A stretch of 64,000 nucleotides of DNA from Shinella sp. XGS7. Lineage in GTDB: Bacteria; Pseudomonadota; Gammaproteobacteria; Burkholderiales; Burkholderiaceae_C. The stretch lies in assembly GCF_020535565.1 (NCBI RefSeq), contig NZ_CP084758.1, positions 3,981,001 through 4,045,000 on the forward strand. Direction: 5' to 3'. The translations under genes were made by a program, and so were the position numbers. Of the stretch, positions 27,012 through 39,046 are shown one piece after another (positions within the stretch are counted from its first letter, which is position 1; every line of letters starts with the position of its first letter). A model generated the notes under the pieces. It saw only the letters and a program-made list of their open reading frames with translations. It did no database searches and was not told the DNA's origin.

Positions 27012-27036
27012 AAAAGCCCGCCGATTGGCGGGCTTT
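27012..27036. terminator. Bidirectional terminator between the fasciclin gene and glmM
   Basis: A perfect 11-bp stem AAAAGCCCGCC/GGCGGGCTTTT has a GATT... loop (3-4 nt). A/T-runs on both sides serve both convergent genes. Confidence 0.85.
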
Positions 27037-27056
27037 TCACTTGGGAGGCCGGGCTC

Positions 27057-28394
27057 TCAGGCGCGCACGGCATCCGCCAGGCGCTGGGCACATTGCTGGG
27101 CCAGGGCGGCGTCGCTGGCCTCAACCATCACGCGCAGCAGGGGCTCGGTGCCCGAGGCACGGATCAGCACCCGGCCGCGCGCGCCCAGATCGGCCGTGAC
27201 CTCGGCCTGCTCACGGGCCAGATGGGCATTGCTCTTCCAGTCCTGGCCGGCCTGCAGGCGCACATTGATCAGGGTCTGCGGGAACAGGTCCACGCCGGCC
27301 AGCTGCTCGGCCAGGCTCTTGCCCGTGCGGCAGATGGACTGCAGCACCAGCAGGGCACTGACGATGCCGTCGCCCGTGGTGTGCTTGTCAAGGGCCAGCA
27401 GATGGCCGGAGCCCTCGCCGCCCAGCTGCCAGCCGCGCGCGGCCAGCTCTTCCAGCACATAGCGGTCGCCCACCTTGGCACGCACGAAGTCCACATCGCG
27501 CGACTTCAGGGCCAGCTCCACCGCCATATTGGTCATCAGCGTGCCCACGGCGCCCGGCACACGCAGGCCCTGCCCCAGGCGGTCGGCCACCATCACGTAG
27601 AGCAGCTCGTCGCCGTTGTAGACACGGCCCTGGGCATCGACCAGCAGCAGGCGGTCGGCATCGCCGTCCAGCGCCACGCCGTAATGGGCCCCATGTTCCT
27701 TGACCGCAGCCACCAGCGCAGCGGGCGCCGTGGCGCCGAAACCGGCATTGATATTGAAGCCATCGGGCTTGCAACCGATGGCAATGACCTCGGCGCCCAG
27801 CTCATGGAACACGTCCGGCGCCACGTGATAGGCCGCGCCGTTGGCGGCGTCCACCACGATCTTCAGGCCGCGCAGCGAGAGGTCGGAGCCAAAGCAGTTC
27901 TTGCAGAACTCGATATAGCGGCCGCGCGCATCCTCGATGCGGCGTGCCCGCCCCAGGCTGGCCGAATCCACCCAGGAGGGCTGCTCTTCCAGGGCCTGCT
28001 CCACGGCAATTTCCCAGGTGTCGGGCAGCTTCTCGCCGGAGGCCGAGAAGAACTTGATGCCGTTGTCAGCGAAAGGATTGTGGGAGGCGCTGATCACCAC
28101 GCCCAACTGCTGACGCAGAGCCCGGGTCAGGTAGGCCACGCCCGGTGTGGGCAGCGGGCCGGTCAGCAGCACATTCACACCGGCGGAGGCAAAACCCGCT
28201 TCCAGCGAGGACTCCAGCATATAGCCGGAGATGCGCGTGTCCTTGCCGATCAGCACGCTGGGGCGGCTGCCACCCGATTCCTTGCGCAGCACGCGACCCA
28301 CGGCATGCCCCAGACGCAGCATGAAGTCCGGCGTGATCGGCGCCTGGCCCACGGTGCCACGGATGCCATCGGTGCCAAAGTAGTTACGGCTCAT
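27057..28394 (-). CDS. glmM: Phosphoglucosamine mutase GlmM
   Basis: This converts glucosamine-6-phosphate to glucosamine-1-phosphate for peptidoglycan and LPS precursors. The ATG at 28394 ([13 protein letters not shown]) gives 445 residues, the usual length; upstream in-frame codons overlap folP too far. The catalytic phosphoserine is Ser104 in ISASHNP. The metal-binding loop DGDADR and the C-terminal phosphate site [14 protein letters not shown] are intact. It overlaps the end of folP by 11 bp. Confidence 0.96.
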   Translation of the reverse strand: MSRNYFGTDGIRGTVGQAPITPDFMLRLGHAVGRVLRKESGGSRPSVLIGKDTRISGYMLESSLEAGFASAGVNVLLTGPLPTPGVAYLTRALRQQLGVVISASHNPFADNGIKFFSASGEKLPDTWEIAVEQALEEQPSWVDSASLGRARRIEDARGRYIEFCKNCFGSDLSLRGLKIVVDAANGAAYHVAPDVFHELGAEVIAIGCKPDGFNINAGFGATAPAALVAAVKEHGAHYGVALDGDADRLLLVDAQGRVYNGDELLYVMVADRLGQGLRVPGAVGTLMTNMAVELALKSRDVDFVRAKVGDRYVLEELAARGWQLGGEGSGHLLALDKHTTGDGIVSALLVLQSICRTGKSLAEQLAGVDLFPQTLINVRLQAGQDWKSNAHLAREQAEVTADLGARGRVLIRASGTEPLLRVMVEASDAALAQQCAQRLADAVRA

Positions 28395-29268
28395 TGCGAG
28401 CAGCCTCCTGAATGTCTTGATGATCGCTATTTTCGCCCAAGCCGGGACCCGCAGCCGCGACCCAGACCTTGAGCGCGTCCACGGTTGCGGCGACATCGTG
28501 CACCCGCACGATGCGCGCCCCATGCGCCACGGCCGCCAGGGCCGCCGCCAGGCTCGCGGCCAGGCGCTCGTCCACGCCCCGACCGGTCAGCTCACCCAAA
28601 GCACGCTTGCGCGACCAGCCCGCCAGCAGCGGATAGCCCAAGCCCAGCAGCGCACGCTGCTGACGCAGCAAGGCCCAGTTCTGCTCGGAGGTCTTGGCAA
28701 AGCCATAGCCCGGATCCAGCACGATACGCTCGGCCGCCACGCCCTGCTCGCGCAGGCGCTGCGCGCGGGCGGCCAGGAACTCGCTCACCTCGCCCAGCAG
28801 ATCGTCGTAGTCGGTGAGGGACTGCATGCTGCCCGGGTCGCCACGCATATGCATCAGGCACACGCCCAGCTGCGCATGATCCTGCATCAGCTGCTCGGCC
28901 CCGGCGTCGCGCAGGGCCCGCACATCGTTGAGGATGTCCACCCCCAGATCGGCCGCGCGGCGCATCACCTCGGCCTTGCAGCTGTCCAGGGAGACGGGCA
29001 CGCCCAGGCTCAGCGCACCGCGCAGCACGCCCTCGACACGGGCCCACTCCTCCTCCGCACTCAGGATCGCCGCACCCGGCCGGGTGGACTCGCCGCCGAT
29101 GTCCAGGATGTCCACGCCCTCCCCCACGAGACGCTCGCAATGAGCCAAGCCGGCCCGCGCATCGGCGTGAAGGCCGCCATCCGAGAAGGAGTCGGGCGTG
29201 AGATTGACGATGCCCATCACCTGCGGGCGGCGGAGGTCGATGCGGTAGCGCGTGGTCTGCCAGAACAT
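28384..29268 (-). CDS. folP: Dihydropteroate synthase FolP
   Basis: This 294-residue enzyme joins p-aminobenzoate to the pterin pyrophosphate in folate synthesis and is the sulfonamide target. Signature blocks are [29 protein letters not shown], the mid-domain LNDVRAL, the DPGYGFAKT loop and [13 protein letters not shown]. The C-terminus is extended by about 20 residues beyond [13 protein letters not shown]. It sits between ftsH and glmM as in E. coli, but a terminator separates it from ftsH. Confidence 0.95.
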   Translation of the reverse strand: MFWQTTRYRIDLRRPQVMGIVNLTPDSFSDGGLHADARAGLAHCERLVGEGVDILDIGGESTRPGAAILSAEEEWARVEGVLRGALSLGVPVSLDSCKAEVMRRAADLGVDILNDVRALRDAGAEQLMQDHAQLGVCLMHMRGDPGSMQSLTDYDDLLGEVSEFLAARAQRLREQGVAAERIVLDPGYGFAKTSEQNWALLRQQRALLGLGYPLLAGWSRKRALGELTGRGVDERLAASLAAALAAVAHGARIVRVHDVAATVDALKVWVAAAGPGLGENSDHQDIQEAARNEP

Positions 29269-29307
29269 GGTGCTCAGGGGAAGCGAAGAGACAAAGAAGA
29301 GACAAAG

Positions 29308-29335
29308 AAAAAGGCCCGTCTCAGCGAGACAGGCC
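29308..29335 (-). terminator. Terminator between ftsH and folP
   Basis: On the - strand, the stem AGGCCTGTCTC/GAGACGGGCCT (one mismatch) is followed by TTTTTC. It should end or attenuate ftsH transcription. A short direct repeat (GAGACAAAGAA twice) lies beside it at 29288-29309. Confidence 0.7.
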
Positions 29336-29355
29336 TGGGCAGGACTGCGAGAGGA

Positions 29356-31257
<1,902 letters not shown>

Positions 31258-31419
31258 CGCGACTCCTTTGATTCATTCAGCTGCACCGCTCCAACGGCGG
31301 CACTTGCACGGCATATGGGGTTGATTCTATTGCAGTCAAGCCCCCGGCCCGATTGACTTTCCCACACGGGCCCATAGAGATTGCCAAGGCTTCACGCCCC
31401 GAAGCCTCCCCGCCGGGTG

Positions 31420-32088
31420 CTACTTCAGGCCGATGCCCACCAGGAAAGTCTCGGCCGAGCGATCCCGTGAGGCCTTGGGCTTGATGGGCTTGACCTTCTT
31501 GAAGGCCTTCTTGAAGGCCTCCACCAGCTGGGTATAGCCACTGCCGTGAAAGACCTTGGCCACCAGGGCGCCCTCGGGCTTGAGGTGCTGACGCGAGAAA
31601 TCGATGGCCAGCTCCACCAGGGCCTCGATGCGGGCCGCGTCCGTGATTTCCACCCCGGACAGATTGGGGGCCATGTCCGAAACCACAAGATCCACGGGCC
31701 GGTCGCCCACGGCGGCCTCAAGCTGTCGCAACACGGCCTCGTCTTCGAAATCACCCTGAATGAAGTGCACGCCCTCAATCGGCTCAAAGTCCAGCAGATC
31801 CAGCGCGATGATGGTGCCATTGAGCTCGCCGACGGCCGCGCCACCGACACCCGCAGCCTTGGGGGCAAAGCGCCGGCGTAGATACTGGCTCCAGGCGCCG
31901 GGTGCGGCCCCGAGGTCCACCACCACCTGACCGGGCTTGACCAGGCGCAGCTCCTCGTCGATCTCCTTGAGCTTGTAGGCGGCACGGGAGCGATAGCCCT
32001 CTTTCTGAGCCTGCTTCACATAGGGGTCGCTGACGTGGTCGTTCAGCCACGCCTTGTTGACTTTTTTGCTCTTGGTTTGAATTTTCAT
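31420..32088 (-). CDS. rlmE: 23S rRNA 2'-O-ribose U2552 methyltransferase RlmE (FtsJ)
   Basis: This 222-residue Rossmann-fold enzyme methylates the A-loop of 23S rRNA. The ATG at 32088 starts [18 protein letters not shown], with the basic N-terminus of the family; the longer frame upstream would overlap yhbY. The SAM motif is [16 protein letters not shown], and the catalytic K-D-K-E pattern is supported by [12 protein letters not shown] and [10 protein letters not shown]. It is divergent from yhbY with only 20 bp between start codons and leads into ftsH. Confidence 0.95.
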   Translation of the reverse strand: MKIQTKSKKVNKAWLNDHVSDPYVKQAQKEGYRSRAAYKLKEIDEELRLVKPGQVVVDLGAAPGAWSQYLRRRFAPKAAGVGGAAVGELNGTIIALDLLDFEPIEGVHFIQGDFEDEAVLRQLEAAVGDRPVDLVVSDMAPNLSGVEITDAARIEALVELAIDFSRQHLKPEGALVAKVFHGSGYTQLVEAFKKAFKKVKPIKPKASRDRSAETFLVGIGLK

Positions 32089-32108
32089 CTTGGACGGATA
32101 ATACGGGC

Positions 32109-32582
32109 ATGCCCGCAATTCAACTGACCCCTGCCCAGCGCAAGGACAAGCGCGCCGATGCCCATCACCTGAATCCGGTGGTGATGATCGGTGCCGATGG
32201 CCTCACCCCTGCCGTGAGCAAGGAAATCGACGCCGCCCTGAAGGCCCACGGCCTGATCAAGGTGCGCGTGTTCTCCGATGATCGCGCTGCCCGTGAAGGC
32301 ATGCTGCAGGTCCTGGCCGACCAGCTCGACGCCGCCCCCATCCAGCACATCGGCAAGCTGCTGGTGCTGTGGCGCCCCATGCCGGAGAAGGAAAAGACCC
32401 AGCGCGAGGACAGCATGCCCGCGCCGCGCGTGGTCAAGATCGTGAAGTTCTCCAAGAACGGCAACGGCCGCCCGCAGATCAAGAAGCTCAATGTGCTGGG
32501 CAACCAGCGTGTGGCCCAGGGTGGCGAGCTCAAGCGCGCCAAGAAGCGCCAGACCAGCGTCAAGAAGAACGCCCGGGACTGA
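32109..32582 (+). CDS. yhbY: YhbY/CRM-domain RNA-binding protein with long basic tail
   Basis: This is a 157-residue protein. Residues 1-95 form a CRM domain of the YhbY type ([23 protein letters not shown]...[12 protein letters not shown]...[13 protein letters not shown]), linked to large ribosomal subunit assembly. A Lys/Arg-rich tail of about 60 residues follows (for example [27 protein letters not shown]). That tail is longer than in E. coli and probably adds RNA affinity. It is divergent from rlmE, as in many proteobacteria. Confidence 0.88.
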   Translation: MPAIQLTPAQRKDKRADAHHLNPVVMIGADGLTPAVSKEIDAALKAHGLIKVRVFSDDRAAREGMLQVLADQLDAAPIQHIGKLLVLWRPMPEKEKTQREDSMPAPRVVKIVKFSKNGNGRPQIKKLNVLGNQRVAQGGELKRAKKRQTSVKKNARD

Positions 32583-32592
32583 AGTCCCGCGA

Positions 32593-32610
32593 CCGGGGCG
32601 CCCGCCCCGG
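32593..32610. terminator. Weak hairpin between convergent yhbY and DUF4149 gene
   Basis: An 18-bp palindrome, CCGGGGCG/CGCCCCGG around CC, falls between two convergent genes. There is no T-run, so it may need Rho. Confidence 0.35.
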
Positions 32611-32615
32611 CGCCT

Positions 32616-33041
32616 TCAGCGCCTGGCGCTCGCGCGCCAGGCCAGGGCCAGCACCAGCAGGATCTTGAGCCCGAACAGGGCCAGCGAGATGCCATGCAGG
32701 GCAGCAAAGGGCAAAGCCCCCTGCCCCGCCCGGGCTGCCGCCATCATGGGCTGCAGCGCAAAATAGCCCACCACGGTGCAGAACAGCGCGCCGGCCGGCA
32801 GCAGCAGATCCAGCGACAGCGTTTTGCCCTCACCATCGCGCGCCAGGCGTCGCGCCATCAGCACCAGCAGCAGGCCCAGGACCAGGCTGGTATTGGCCTC
32901 CAGCGAGAACAGCCGCCCCACATAGGCGCCAGCCTGCGCGCGCTCCAGCACGGCAAAAGCATTGGGCGCAGCCAGACCGGCCACGCATAGCAGAAGGCCG
33001 CCCCAGAGGGCGGCCAGCAGGGCTTGGGCACGCTGCAGCAT
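32616..33041 (-). CDS. DUF4149-like small membrane protein
   Basis: This is a 141-residue inner-membrane protein with four hydrophobic segments (about residues 5-30, 47-62, 75-95 and 110-135). The pattern fits the DUF4149 family found next to greA in betaproteobacteria. The function is unknown. Start chosen at the ATG at 33041 (MLQRAQALLAALWGG), which places the first helix at the N-terminus, 10 bp after the greA stop; a longer frame would overlap greA. Confidence 0.7.
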   Translation of the reverse strand: MLQRAQALLAALWGGLLLCVAGLAAPNAFAVLERAQAGAYVGRLFSLEANTSLVLGLLLVLMARRLARDGEGKTLSLDLLLPAGALFCTVVGYFALQPMMAAARAGQGALPFAALHGISLALFGLKILLVLALAWRASARR

Positions 33042-33051
33042 CGAGCCCGGC

Positions 33052-33528
33052 TTATTGGTAGCGAACCTCGACGATCTCGTAGCGCTTGATGCCGCCGGGG
33101 GCTTGCACCTCGGCCACATCGCCGACTTCCTTGCCGATCAGCGCGCGGGCGATGGGCGAGGAGATGGAAATGCGGCCCTGCTTCACGTCGGCTTCCTGGT
33201 CGCCGACGATCTGGTAGGTCACGGCGGCGCCGCTTTCCTCTTCTTCCAGATCCACCGTGGTGCCGAACACCACCTTGCCGCCCGCATCCAGCTCGGAGGG
33301 GTCGATGATCTGGGCGGTCGAGAGCTTGCCCTCGATCTCGAGGATGCGGCCTTCGATGAAGCCCTGCTTATCCTTGGCCGCGTCGTACTCGGCGTTCTCG
33401 GACAGGTCGCCCTGGGCACGCGCTTCGGCAATGGCGTTGATCACGGCATGACGCTCGACCGTCTTGAGTCGATGCAGTTCTTCCTTGAGCTTCTCGGCGC
33501 CGCGCTTGGTCAGAGGGATCGTGGCCAT
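33052..33528 (-). CDS. greA: Transcription elongation factor GreA
   Basis: This 158-residue factor rescues backtracked RNA polymerase by stimulating transcript cleavage. It starts [18 protein letters not shown] (ATG at 33528), giving the standard length. The tip of the N-terminal coiled coil, [17 protein letters not shown], holds the two acidic residues used for cleavage. The C-terminal domain [18 protein letters not shown] is typical. It follows carB after a terminator and precedes the DUF4149 gene. Confidence 0.96.
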   Translation of the reverse strand: MATIPLTKRGAEKLKEELHRLKTVERHAVINAIAEARAQGDLSENAEYDAAKDKQGFIEGRILEIEGKLSTAQIIDPSELDAGGKVVFGTTVDLEEEESGAAVTYQIVGDQEADVKQGRISISSPIARALIGKEVGDVAEVQAPGGIKRYEIVEVRYQ

Positions 33529-33561
33529 CTTTATCAAAATACTAGAGAGAAGACAAAATGA

Positions 33562-33602
33562 ATCCGCCGCCGCTCAGGAGCCCCTGAGGCGCGGCGGCGG
33601 AT
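33562..33602 (-). terminator. Terminator after carB
   Basis: A 12-bp stem ATCCGCCGCCGC/GCGGCGGCGGAT encloses an inner TCAGG/CCTGA pairing. On the - strand it is followed by TCATTTTGTC. It separates carB from greA. Confidence 0.65.
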
Positions 33603-33618
33603 CTTCTGGGAGCGGAGT

Positions 33619-36600
33619 TTAGATCAGTTCGGCGTGCAGTTCCTGCAGGGATTGCACCAGCAGGCCGTCCTGGTGCTTCATGCCCTCCACGGCGGCTTCG
33701 CAGCCGGCCATGGTGGTGTAGTAAGTCACGCGGTTGGCCAGGGCCGCCTGGCGGATGTGGCGGCTGTCGGCGATGGCGGTGCGGGTCTCATCCACGGTGG
33801 TGAACACCAGCTGGATCTCGCCGCCCTTGATCATGTCCACGATGTGCGGACGGCCGTCCTTGACCTTGTTGACCACGGTCACCGGCACGCCGGCCTCAGC
33901 AATCGCCGCGGCCGTGCCCTTGGTGGCCACCACGCCAAAGCCCAGGGCGTGCAGATCCTTGGCCACCGCGATGGCGCGGGGCTTGTCGGCGTTCTTGACC
34001 GTGATCAGCACATTGCCCTGGCGCGGCAGGCGGCTGCCCGCACCCAGCTGGCTCTTCAGCATGGCTTCGCCAAAGGTCTTGGCCGCGCCCATCACCTCGC
34101 CAGTGGAGCGCATCTCGGGGCTGAGGATGGGGTCCACGCCCGGGAACTTGTTGAAGGGGAAGACGGCTTCCTTGACGCTGTAGTACGGCGGCACCACCTC
34201 GGCCGGCGCGCGGCCCTTGCGATCCTTCTGGTCCTTGAGCTTGACGCCCGCCATGCAGCGCGCGGCGATCTTGGCCAGCTGCTGGCCGGTGGCCTTGGAC
34301 ACATAGGGCACGGTGCGCGAAGCGCGCGGGTTCACTTCCAGCACATAGACGGTGCAGGCCGCGAGGCCCTTGGTCACATCGCCCTGGATCGCGAACTGCA
34401 CATTCATCAGGCCGATCACCTTCAGGGCCTTGGCCATGGCGGCGGTCTGGCGGCGCAGCTCGTCCTGGATGTCGGCAGCCAGGGTGTAGGGCGGCAGGGA
34501 GCAGGCCGAGTCGCCGGAGTGGATGCCGGCCGCCTCAATGTGCTCCATGATGCCGCCGATCATCACATCGCTGCCGTCGGAGATGCAGTCCACGTCCACC
34601 TCGACCGCATCCTCCAGGAAGCGGTCCAGCAGCACGGGCGACTTCTCGCTCACGCGCACGGCCTCGCGCATATAGCGCTCCAGGTCCTTATCGCCGTGCA
34701 CGATTTCCATGGCGCGGCCGCCGAGAACGTAGGACGGGCGCACGACCAGCGGGAAGCCGATCTCGCCGGCGACGAGGCGGGCCTGCTCGACCGAATAGGC
34801 GATGCCGTTGTTTGGCTGGGCGAGGTCGAGCTTCTGCAGGAGTTTCTGGAAGCGGTCGCGGTCCTCGGCAAGGTCGATCATGTCAGGCGCGGTGCCGAGG
34901 ATCGGAATGCCGTTCTTTTCCAGTGCTTCGGCAAGCTTCAGCGGCGTCTGGCCGCCGAACTGCACGATGACGCCGACGACTTCGCCGTTGGTCTGTTCGG
35001 CCTTCAGGATCTCGATGACGTCCTCGGCCGTCAGCGGCTCGAAATAGAGACGGTCGGAGGTGTCGTAGTCGGTGGAGACCGTTTCCGGGTTGCAGTTGAC
35101 CATGATCGCTTCATAGCCTGCATCCTTCAAAGCGAAGGCGGCATGGCAGCAGCAATAGTCGAACTCGATACCCTGGCCGATGCGGTTCGGGCCGCCGCCC
35201 AGCACCATGATCTTCTTCTTGTCGGTGGGCTCGGCCTCGCACTCCTCGTCATAGGTGGAGTACATATAGGCCGTCTCGGTGGCGAACTCGGCCGCGCAGG
35301 TGTCCACGCGCTTGTAGACCGGGCGCACGCCCTGGGCGTGGCGGGCCTTGCGCACCTCGTGCTGGTTGGTGCCCAGCAGCTTGGCCAGGCGCTTGTCCGA
35401 GAAGCCCTTTTGCTTCAGCAGGCGCAGCTCGGCCGTGGACAGAGATTCCAGCGTGCGGCCCTTGATCGAGGCCTCGATCTGCACGATCTGCTCGATCTGG
35501 GCCAGGAACCAGGGGTCCACCGCCGTCTCGTCAAACACCTCCTGCAGGCTCATGCCCACGCGGAAGGCGTCGGCCAGGAAGAGGATGCGCTCGGGGCCGG
35601 GCTCGCCGATCTCCTGCACGATCTCCTCGCGGTCCGTGCTGCGCTCGGTCAGACCGGTGAGGCCCGTTTCGAGACCGCGCAGCGCCTTCTGCAGCGATTC
35701 GGCGAAGGTGCGGCCGATGGCCATCACTTCACCGACCGACTTCATGGCGGTGGTCAGCGTCGGCTCGGCGCCCGGGAACTTCTCGAAGGCGAAGCGCGGG
35801 ATCTTCGTCACGACATAGTCGATGGACGGTTCGAAGGAGGCCGGGGTCGCGCCGCCGGTGATGTCGTTCTCCAGCTCATCGAGCGTGTAGCCGATGGCAA
35901 GCTTTGCCGCGATCTTGGCGATCGGGAAGCCGGTGGCCTTGGAGGCGAGCGCGGAGGAGCGCGAAACGCGCGGGTTCATCTCGATGACGACGAGACGGCC
36001 GTTTTCCGGGTTGACGGCGAACTGCACGTTGGAGCCGCCGGTCTCGACGCCGATCTCGCGCAGCACCGCGATCGAGGCGTTGCGCATGATCTGGTATTCC
36101 TTGTCCGTCAGGGTCAAGGCGGGGGCGACGGTGATCGAGTCGCCCGTATGAACGCCCATCGGGTCGATGTTCTCGATGGAGCAGATGATGATGCAGTTGT
36201 CCGCCTTGTCGCGGACGACCTCCATTTCATATTCCTTCCAGCCGAGGACGGATTCTTCGATGAGCACTTCCGTCGTCGGCGAGGCGTCGAGACCGGAATT
36301 GATGATCTCGAAGAATTCCGAACGGTTATAGGCGATGCCGCCGCCGGTGCCGCCGAGGGTGAAGCTGGGACGGATCACCATGGGGAAGCCGCTGCCGCCG
36401 ATCTCGGCCTGGATGCGCTTCTGCACGGACCAGGCCTCTTCCAGCGTGTGCGCGATGCCGGACTTGGCCGAGTCCAAGCCGATCTTGGTCATCGCGTCCT
36501 TGAACTTCAGGCGGTCCTCGGCCTTCTCGATCGCGTGCTCGTTGGCACCGATCATCTCGACCTTGTACTTCTCCAGCACGCCGTGGCGGTGCAGGTCCAG

Positions 36601-36897
36601 GGCGCAGTTGAGCGCCGTCTGGCCGCCCATCGTCGGCAGCAGCGCGTCGGGGCGCTCCTTGGCGATGATCTTGGCGACGACTTCCGGGGTGATCGGCTCG
36701 ACATAGGTCGCGTCGGCGAGGCCCGGATCGGTCATGATCGTTGCCGGGTTGGAATTGACGAGGATGACGCGGTAGCCTTCCTCCTTCAGCGCCTTGCACG
36801 CCTGGGTGCCGGAATAATCGAATTCGCAGGCCTGACCGATGACGATCGGCCCCGCGCCGATGATGAGGATGCTCTTGATGTCGGTACGTTTTGCCAT
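33619..36897 (-). CDS. carB: Carbamoyl-phosphate synthase large subunit (sequence strongly mosaic)
   Basis: This is a 1092-residue ammonia- and bicarbonate-using large subunit for arginine and pyrimidine synthesis. Two homologous ATP-grasp halves are present (N-terminal [17 protein letters not shown]; second half [19 protein letters not shown]), plus a C-terminal MGS-like regulatory domain ([15 protein letters not shown]). Three tracts are rhizobial in codon use and residues: about 36620-36897 (with [20 protein letters not shown]), about 35660-36360 ([36 protein letters not shown]) and about 34695-35205 ([26 protein letters not shown]-type region, [20 protein letters not shown]). The tracts between them are betaproteobacterial ([34 protein letters not shown]). 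The frame is intact throughout. See findings. Confidence 0.96.
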   Translation of the reverse strand: MAKRTDIKSILIIGAGPIVIGQACEFDYSGTQACKALKEEGYRVILVNSNPATIMTDPGLADATYVEPITPEVVAKIIAKERPDALLPTMGGQTALNCALDLHRHGVLEKYKVEMIGANEHAIEKAEDRLKFKDAMTKIGLDSAKSGIAHTLEEAWSVQKRIQAEIGGSGFPMVIRPSFTLGGTGGGIAYNRSEFFEIINSGLDASPTTEVLIEESVLGWKEYEMEVVRDKADNCIIICSIENIDPMGVHTGDSITVAPALTLTDKEYQIMRNASIAVLREIGVETGGSNVQFAVNPENGRLVVIEMNPRVSRSSALASKATGFPIAKIAAKLAIGYTLDELENDITGGATPASFEPSIDYVVTKIPRFAFEKFPGAEPTLTTAMKSVGEVMAIGRTFAESLQKALRGLETGLTGLTERSTDREEIVQEIGEPGPERILFLADAFRVGMSLQEVFDETAVDPWFLAQIEQIVQIEASIKGRTLESLSTAELRLLKQKGFSDKRLAKLLGTNQHEVRKARHAQGVRPVYKRVDTCAAEFATETAYMYSTYDEECEAEPTDKKKIMVLGGGPNRIGQGIEFDYCCCHAAFALKDAGYEAIMVNCNPETVSTDYDTSDRLYFEPLTAEDVIEILKAEQTNGEVVGVIVQFGGQTPLKLAEALEKNGIPILGTAPDMIDLAEDRDRFQKLLQKLDLAQPNNGIAYSVEQARLVAGEIGFPLVVRPSYVLGGRAMEIVHGDKDLERYMREAVRVSEKSPVLLDRFLEDAVEVDVDCISDGSDVMIGGIMEHIEAAGIHSGDSACSLPPYTLAADIQDELRRQTAAMAKALKVIGLMNVQFAIQGDVTKGLAACTVYVLEVNPRASRTVPYVSKATGQQLAKIAARCMAGVKLKDQKDRKGRAPAEVVPPYYSVKEAVFPFNKFPGVDPILSPEMRSTGEVMGAAKTFGEAMLKSQLGAGSRLPRQGNVLITVKNADKPRAIAVAKDLHALGFGVVATKGTAAAIAEAGVPVTVVNKVKDGRPHIVDMIKGGEIQLVFTTVDETRTAIADSRHIRQAALANRVTYYTTMAGCEAAVEGMKHQDGLLVQSLQELHAELI

Positions 36898-36909
36898 TGT
36901 CTTACTCCA

Positions 36910-38070
36910 TCAGGCCTTGGCCATCAGACCGATGAAGCGGTCAAACAGATAGGAAATATCGTGCGGGCCGGGGCTGGCCTCAGGGTGGCCCTGGAAGCAG
37001 AAGGCCGGCTTGTCGGTGCGGGCCAGGCCTTGCAGCGTGCCGTCGAACAGGCTGATGTGGGTGGGGCGCAGATTGGCCGGCAGCGTGTCGGCATCCACCG
37101 CAAAGCCGTGGTTCTGGCTGGTGATGCTGACGCGGCCGTTGTCCAGGTCCTTAACCGGATGGTTGGCGCCGTGGTGGCCGAACTTCATCTTGAAGGTCTT
37201 GGCGCCCGAGGCCAGGGCCATGATCTGGTGCCCCAGGCAGATGCCGAAGGTGGGAATGCCTGCCTCAATCAGCTGGGCGGCGGCCTTGATGGCGTAGTCA
37301 CAAGGCTCCGGATCACCAGGGCCATTCGACAGGAAGACGCCGTCCGGCTCCAGGCCGAAGACCTCGGAGGCCGGGGTCTGGGCCGGCACCACCGTGATCT
37401 TGCAGCCGCGCGAGGCCAGCATGCGCAGGATATTGCTCTTGACGCCGAAGTCATAGGCCACGACATGGAACTTGGGCGCGGTCTGCTCGCCATAGCCCTG
37501 GCCCAGCACCCACTCGGTCTGGGTCCAGGTCTCGCGCTCGCTGCGGCTCACGACCTTGGCCAGATCCTGCCCGGCCATGCTGGGCGCGGCCTGGGCCTTG
37601 GCAATCGCTTCGGCAATGTGCGCATCGGTGATCTGCTCGCCGGCCGCCAGGGCCAGGATGCAGCCGTTCTGCGCGCCGGTGCGGCGCAGCACGCGAGTCA
37701 GGCGGCGGGTGTCGATGCCGGAGATGGCCACCGTGCCCTCGTCACGCAGGTACTGCGCCAGCGTGCGGCTCTTGCGGAAGTTGGAATCAAGGATCGGAGG
37801 CTCCTTGATGATTAGACCTGCGGCAAAGATCTTCGAGGCCTCGACGTCCTCCTCGTTAACGCCGTAGTTGCCGATGTGCGGATACGTCAGTGTGACGATC
37901 TGCCGGCAGTAGCTGGGGTCGGTGAGGATTTCTTGATAGCCGGTCAGCGCGGTGTTGAACACCACTTCGCCGACCGTGTGGCCGGCAGCGCCGAGGGCGT
38001 TGCCTTTGAAGACCGTGCCGTCTGCCAGGGCGAGGATCGCTGGGGAGGAGGAAAGCAGATCGGGCAGCAC
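36910..38070 (-). CDS. carA: Carbamoyl-phosphate synthase small (glutaminase) subunit
   Basis: This 386-residue subunit hydrolyses glutamine and passes ammonia to CarB. The class-I amidotransferase nucleophile is in FGICLGHQ, with the His/Glu pair in [13 protein letters not shown]. The N-terminal domain has [19 protein letters not shown]. It starts at a GTG (38070) with GGAG 8-9 nt upstream and ends 12 bp before carB. The first 280 bp (about 37790-38070) use CTC, CTT, GTC, GTT and CTA more than the rest of the gene while the protein stays betaproteobacterial, which is a possible foreign patch from a different source. Confidence 0.95.
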   Translation of the reverse strand: MLPDLLSSSPAILALADGTVFKGNALGAAGHTVGEVVFNTALTGYQEILTDPSYCRQIVTLTYPHIGNYGVNEEDVEASKIFAAGLIIKEPPILDSNFRKSRTLAQYLRDEGTVAISGIDTRRLTRVLRRTGAQNGCILALAAGEQITDAHIAEAIAKAQAAPSMAGQDLAKVVSRSERETWTQTEWVLGQGYGEQTAPKFHVVAYDFGVKSNILRMLASRGCKITVVPAQTPASEVFGLEPDGVFLSNGPGDPEPCDYAIKAAAQLIEAGIPTFGICLGHQIMALASGAKTFKMKFGHHGANHPVKDLDNGRVSITSQNHGFAVDADTLPANLRPTHISLFDGTLQGLARTDKPAFCFQGHPEASPGPHDISYLFDRFIGLMAKA

Positions 38071-38430
38071 GGGGAACTCCGTTTATTGTGCGCGCGCCCA
38101 GCTCTGCTCCATATCGCTACCCGCCGAGGGGTCGCCGAAAGCCTGAGTCCGGTAGGGGAAACGGGGGATGTTTCGCTGGGGTAGCGGTGGTTGCGGGTAA
38201 ACCTGCAAAGTATAACCCGCCAGGGGTTAGTACCGAGTTGGTTTGCGCAAATATTTGCGTGACGCGCGGGTGTCAGCGCCCGGCCTCCGGCCCCAGAAGT
38301 GAACGCAGATCGCACAAGGCGGCATTAGTAGGGCGATATGCCCTGCCCTCGCGGCCATCTCGACCGGCGAGGGCCGCGGGCACGAGCCCCCCCCCCCCCG
38401 GCCGTCGCCCCGCCACCCCGGGCGCAAAGA
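38071..38430. other. Gene-free stretch upstream of carA, including a C13 tract
   Basis: The 360 bp between carA and the GlcG-like gene hold the carA leader and promoter described separately. They also contain an AT-rich patch (about 38240-38262, GTTTGCGCAAATATTTGCG) containing overlapping short palindromes, and a run of 13 C at 38387-38399. No gene was found. Confidence 0.5.
38115..38214 (-). promoter_or_regulatory. Candidate carA promoter and structured leader
   Basis: On the - strand a good -10 box TATACT (38214-38209) lies about 140 bp before the carA start; no clear -35 is seen. The following leader contains a perfect 8-bp long-range stem CGCTACCC/GGGTAGCG (38186-38179 with 38122-38115) enclosing a GAAAC/GTTTC hairpin (38174-38158). 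This could be an attenuation or ligand-sensing element for pyrimidine/arginine control. That function is inferred only from position. Confidence 0.4.
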
Positions 38431-38835
38431 TCAGGCCAGGGCTGCAATGCCGGCGCGGGCGATCTGGGCGTCCTCGCTGGACTTCACGCCACTCACCCCC
38501 ACCGCGCCCAGGCAGGCGCCGTCCACCAGGATGGGCACGCCGCCCTCCAGCAGGCCTTGCAGGCCCGGCGCGCTCAGGAAGGAGACGCGGCCCTGGTTGA
38601 TCATGTCTTCATAGATCTTGGACTCGCGGCGGCCCAGGGCGGCGGTATGGGCCTTGGCCGGCGCGATCTGGGCCGACACCGGCGCGGCACCATCCAGGCG
38701 CTGCAGCCACAGCAGATGACCGCCGTCGTCCACGATGGCGATGCTCACGGCCCAGCTGTTGTTGCGGGCCTCGGCTTCGGCGGCCGCGGCAATGCGCTTG
38801 ACGTCATCCAGGGTCAGATAGGGCTTTTGCTTCAT
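38431..38835 (-). CDS. GlcG/HbpS-like small protein
   Basis: This is a 134-residue protein of the GlcG/HbpS (DUF336) family. It has the conserved N-terminus LTLDDVKRIAAAAEAEARNN, the core VSIAIVDDGGHLLWLQRLDGA and the glycine-rich GVPILVDGACLGAVGVSG. Members bind heme or cobalamin-like ligands or accompany oxidative pathways; the exact role is unknown. Start chosen as ATG 38835 (MKQKPYLTLDD). It stands alone and is divergent from the BI-1 gene. Confidence 0.8.
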   Translation of the reverse strand: MKQKPYLTLDDVKRIAAAAEAEARNNSWAVSIAIVDDGGHLLWLQRLDGAAPVSAQIAPAKAHTAALGRRESKIYEDMINQGRVSFLSAPGLQGLLEGGVPILVDGACLGAVGVSGVKSSEDAQIARAGIAALA

Positions 38836-39046
38836 GATCTTGCTCTTGAAATCCAAGGGTGAAGCGCCCACTGTAGCGCCCATGAGCCAGGGCATTCACA
38901 CTCCGGGTGCAAAGCTGAAACGACCGCGACCCGTGCGCCCGGGACATTCCGGGTACCAGCCGCCGGTCCGAACGCGAGGCTGTGACTAGAATCGCGCCAG
39001 GTGCCCGGCCTGCCAGGGCGCCAACGACGACATCTTCGGAGGACTT

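Noticed and set aside
29288-29309. Direct repeat GAGACAAAGAA twice, possible attachment site
   Set aside because: Too short, next to a terminator, with no mobile gene nearby.
33634-37815. A 1393-codon open frame on the + strand opposite carAB
   Set aside because: It is the antisense shadow of carB/carA, created by GC-rich codon bias; repetitive Gly/His/Leu/Val composition and no recognisable domain.
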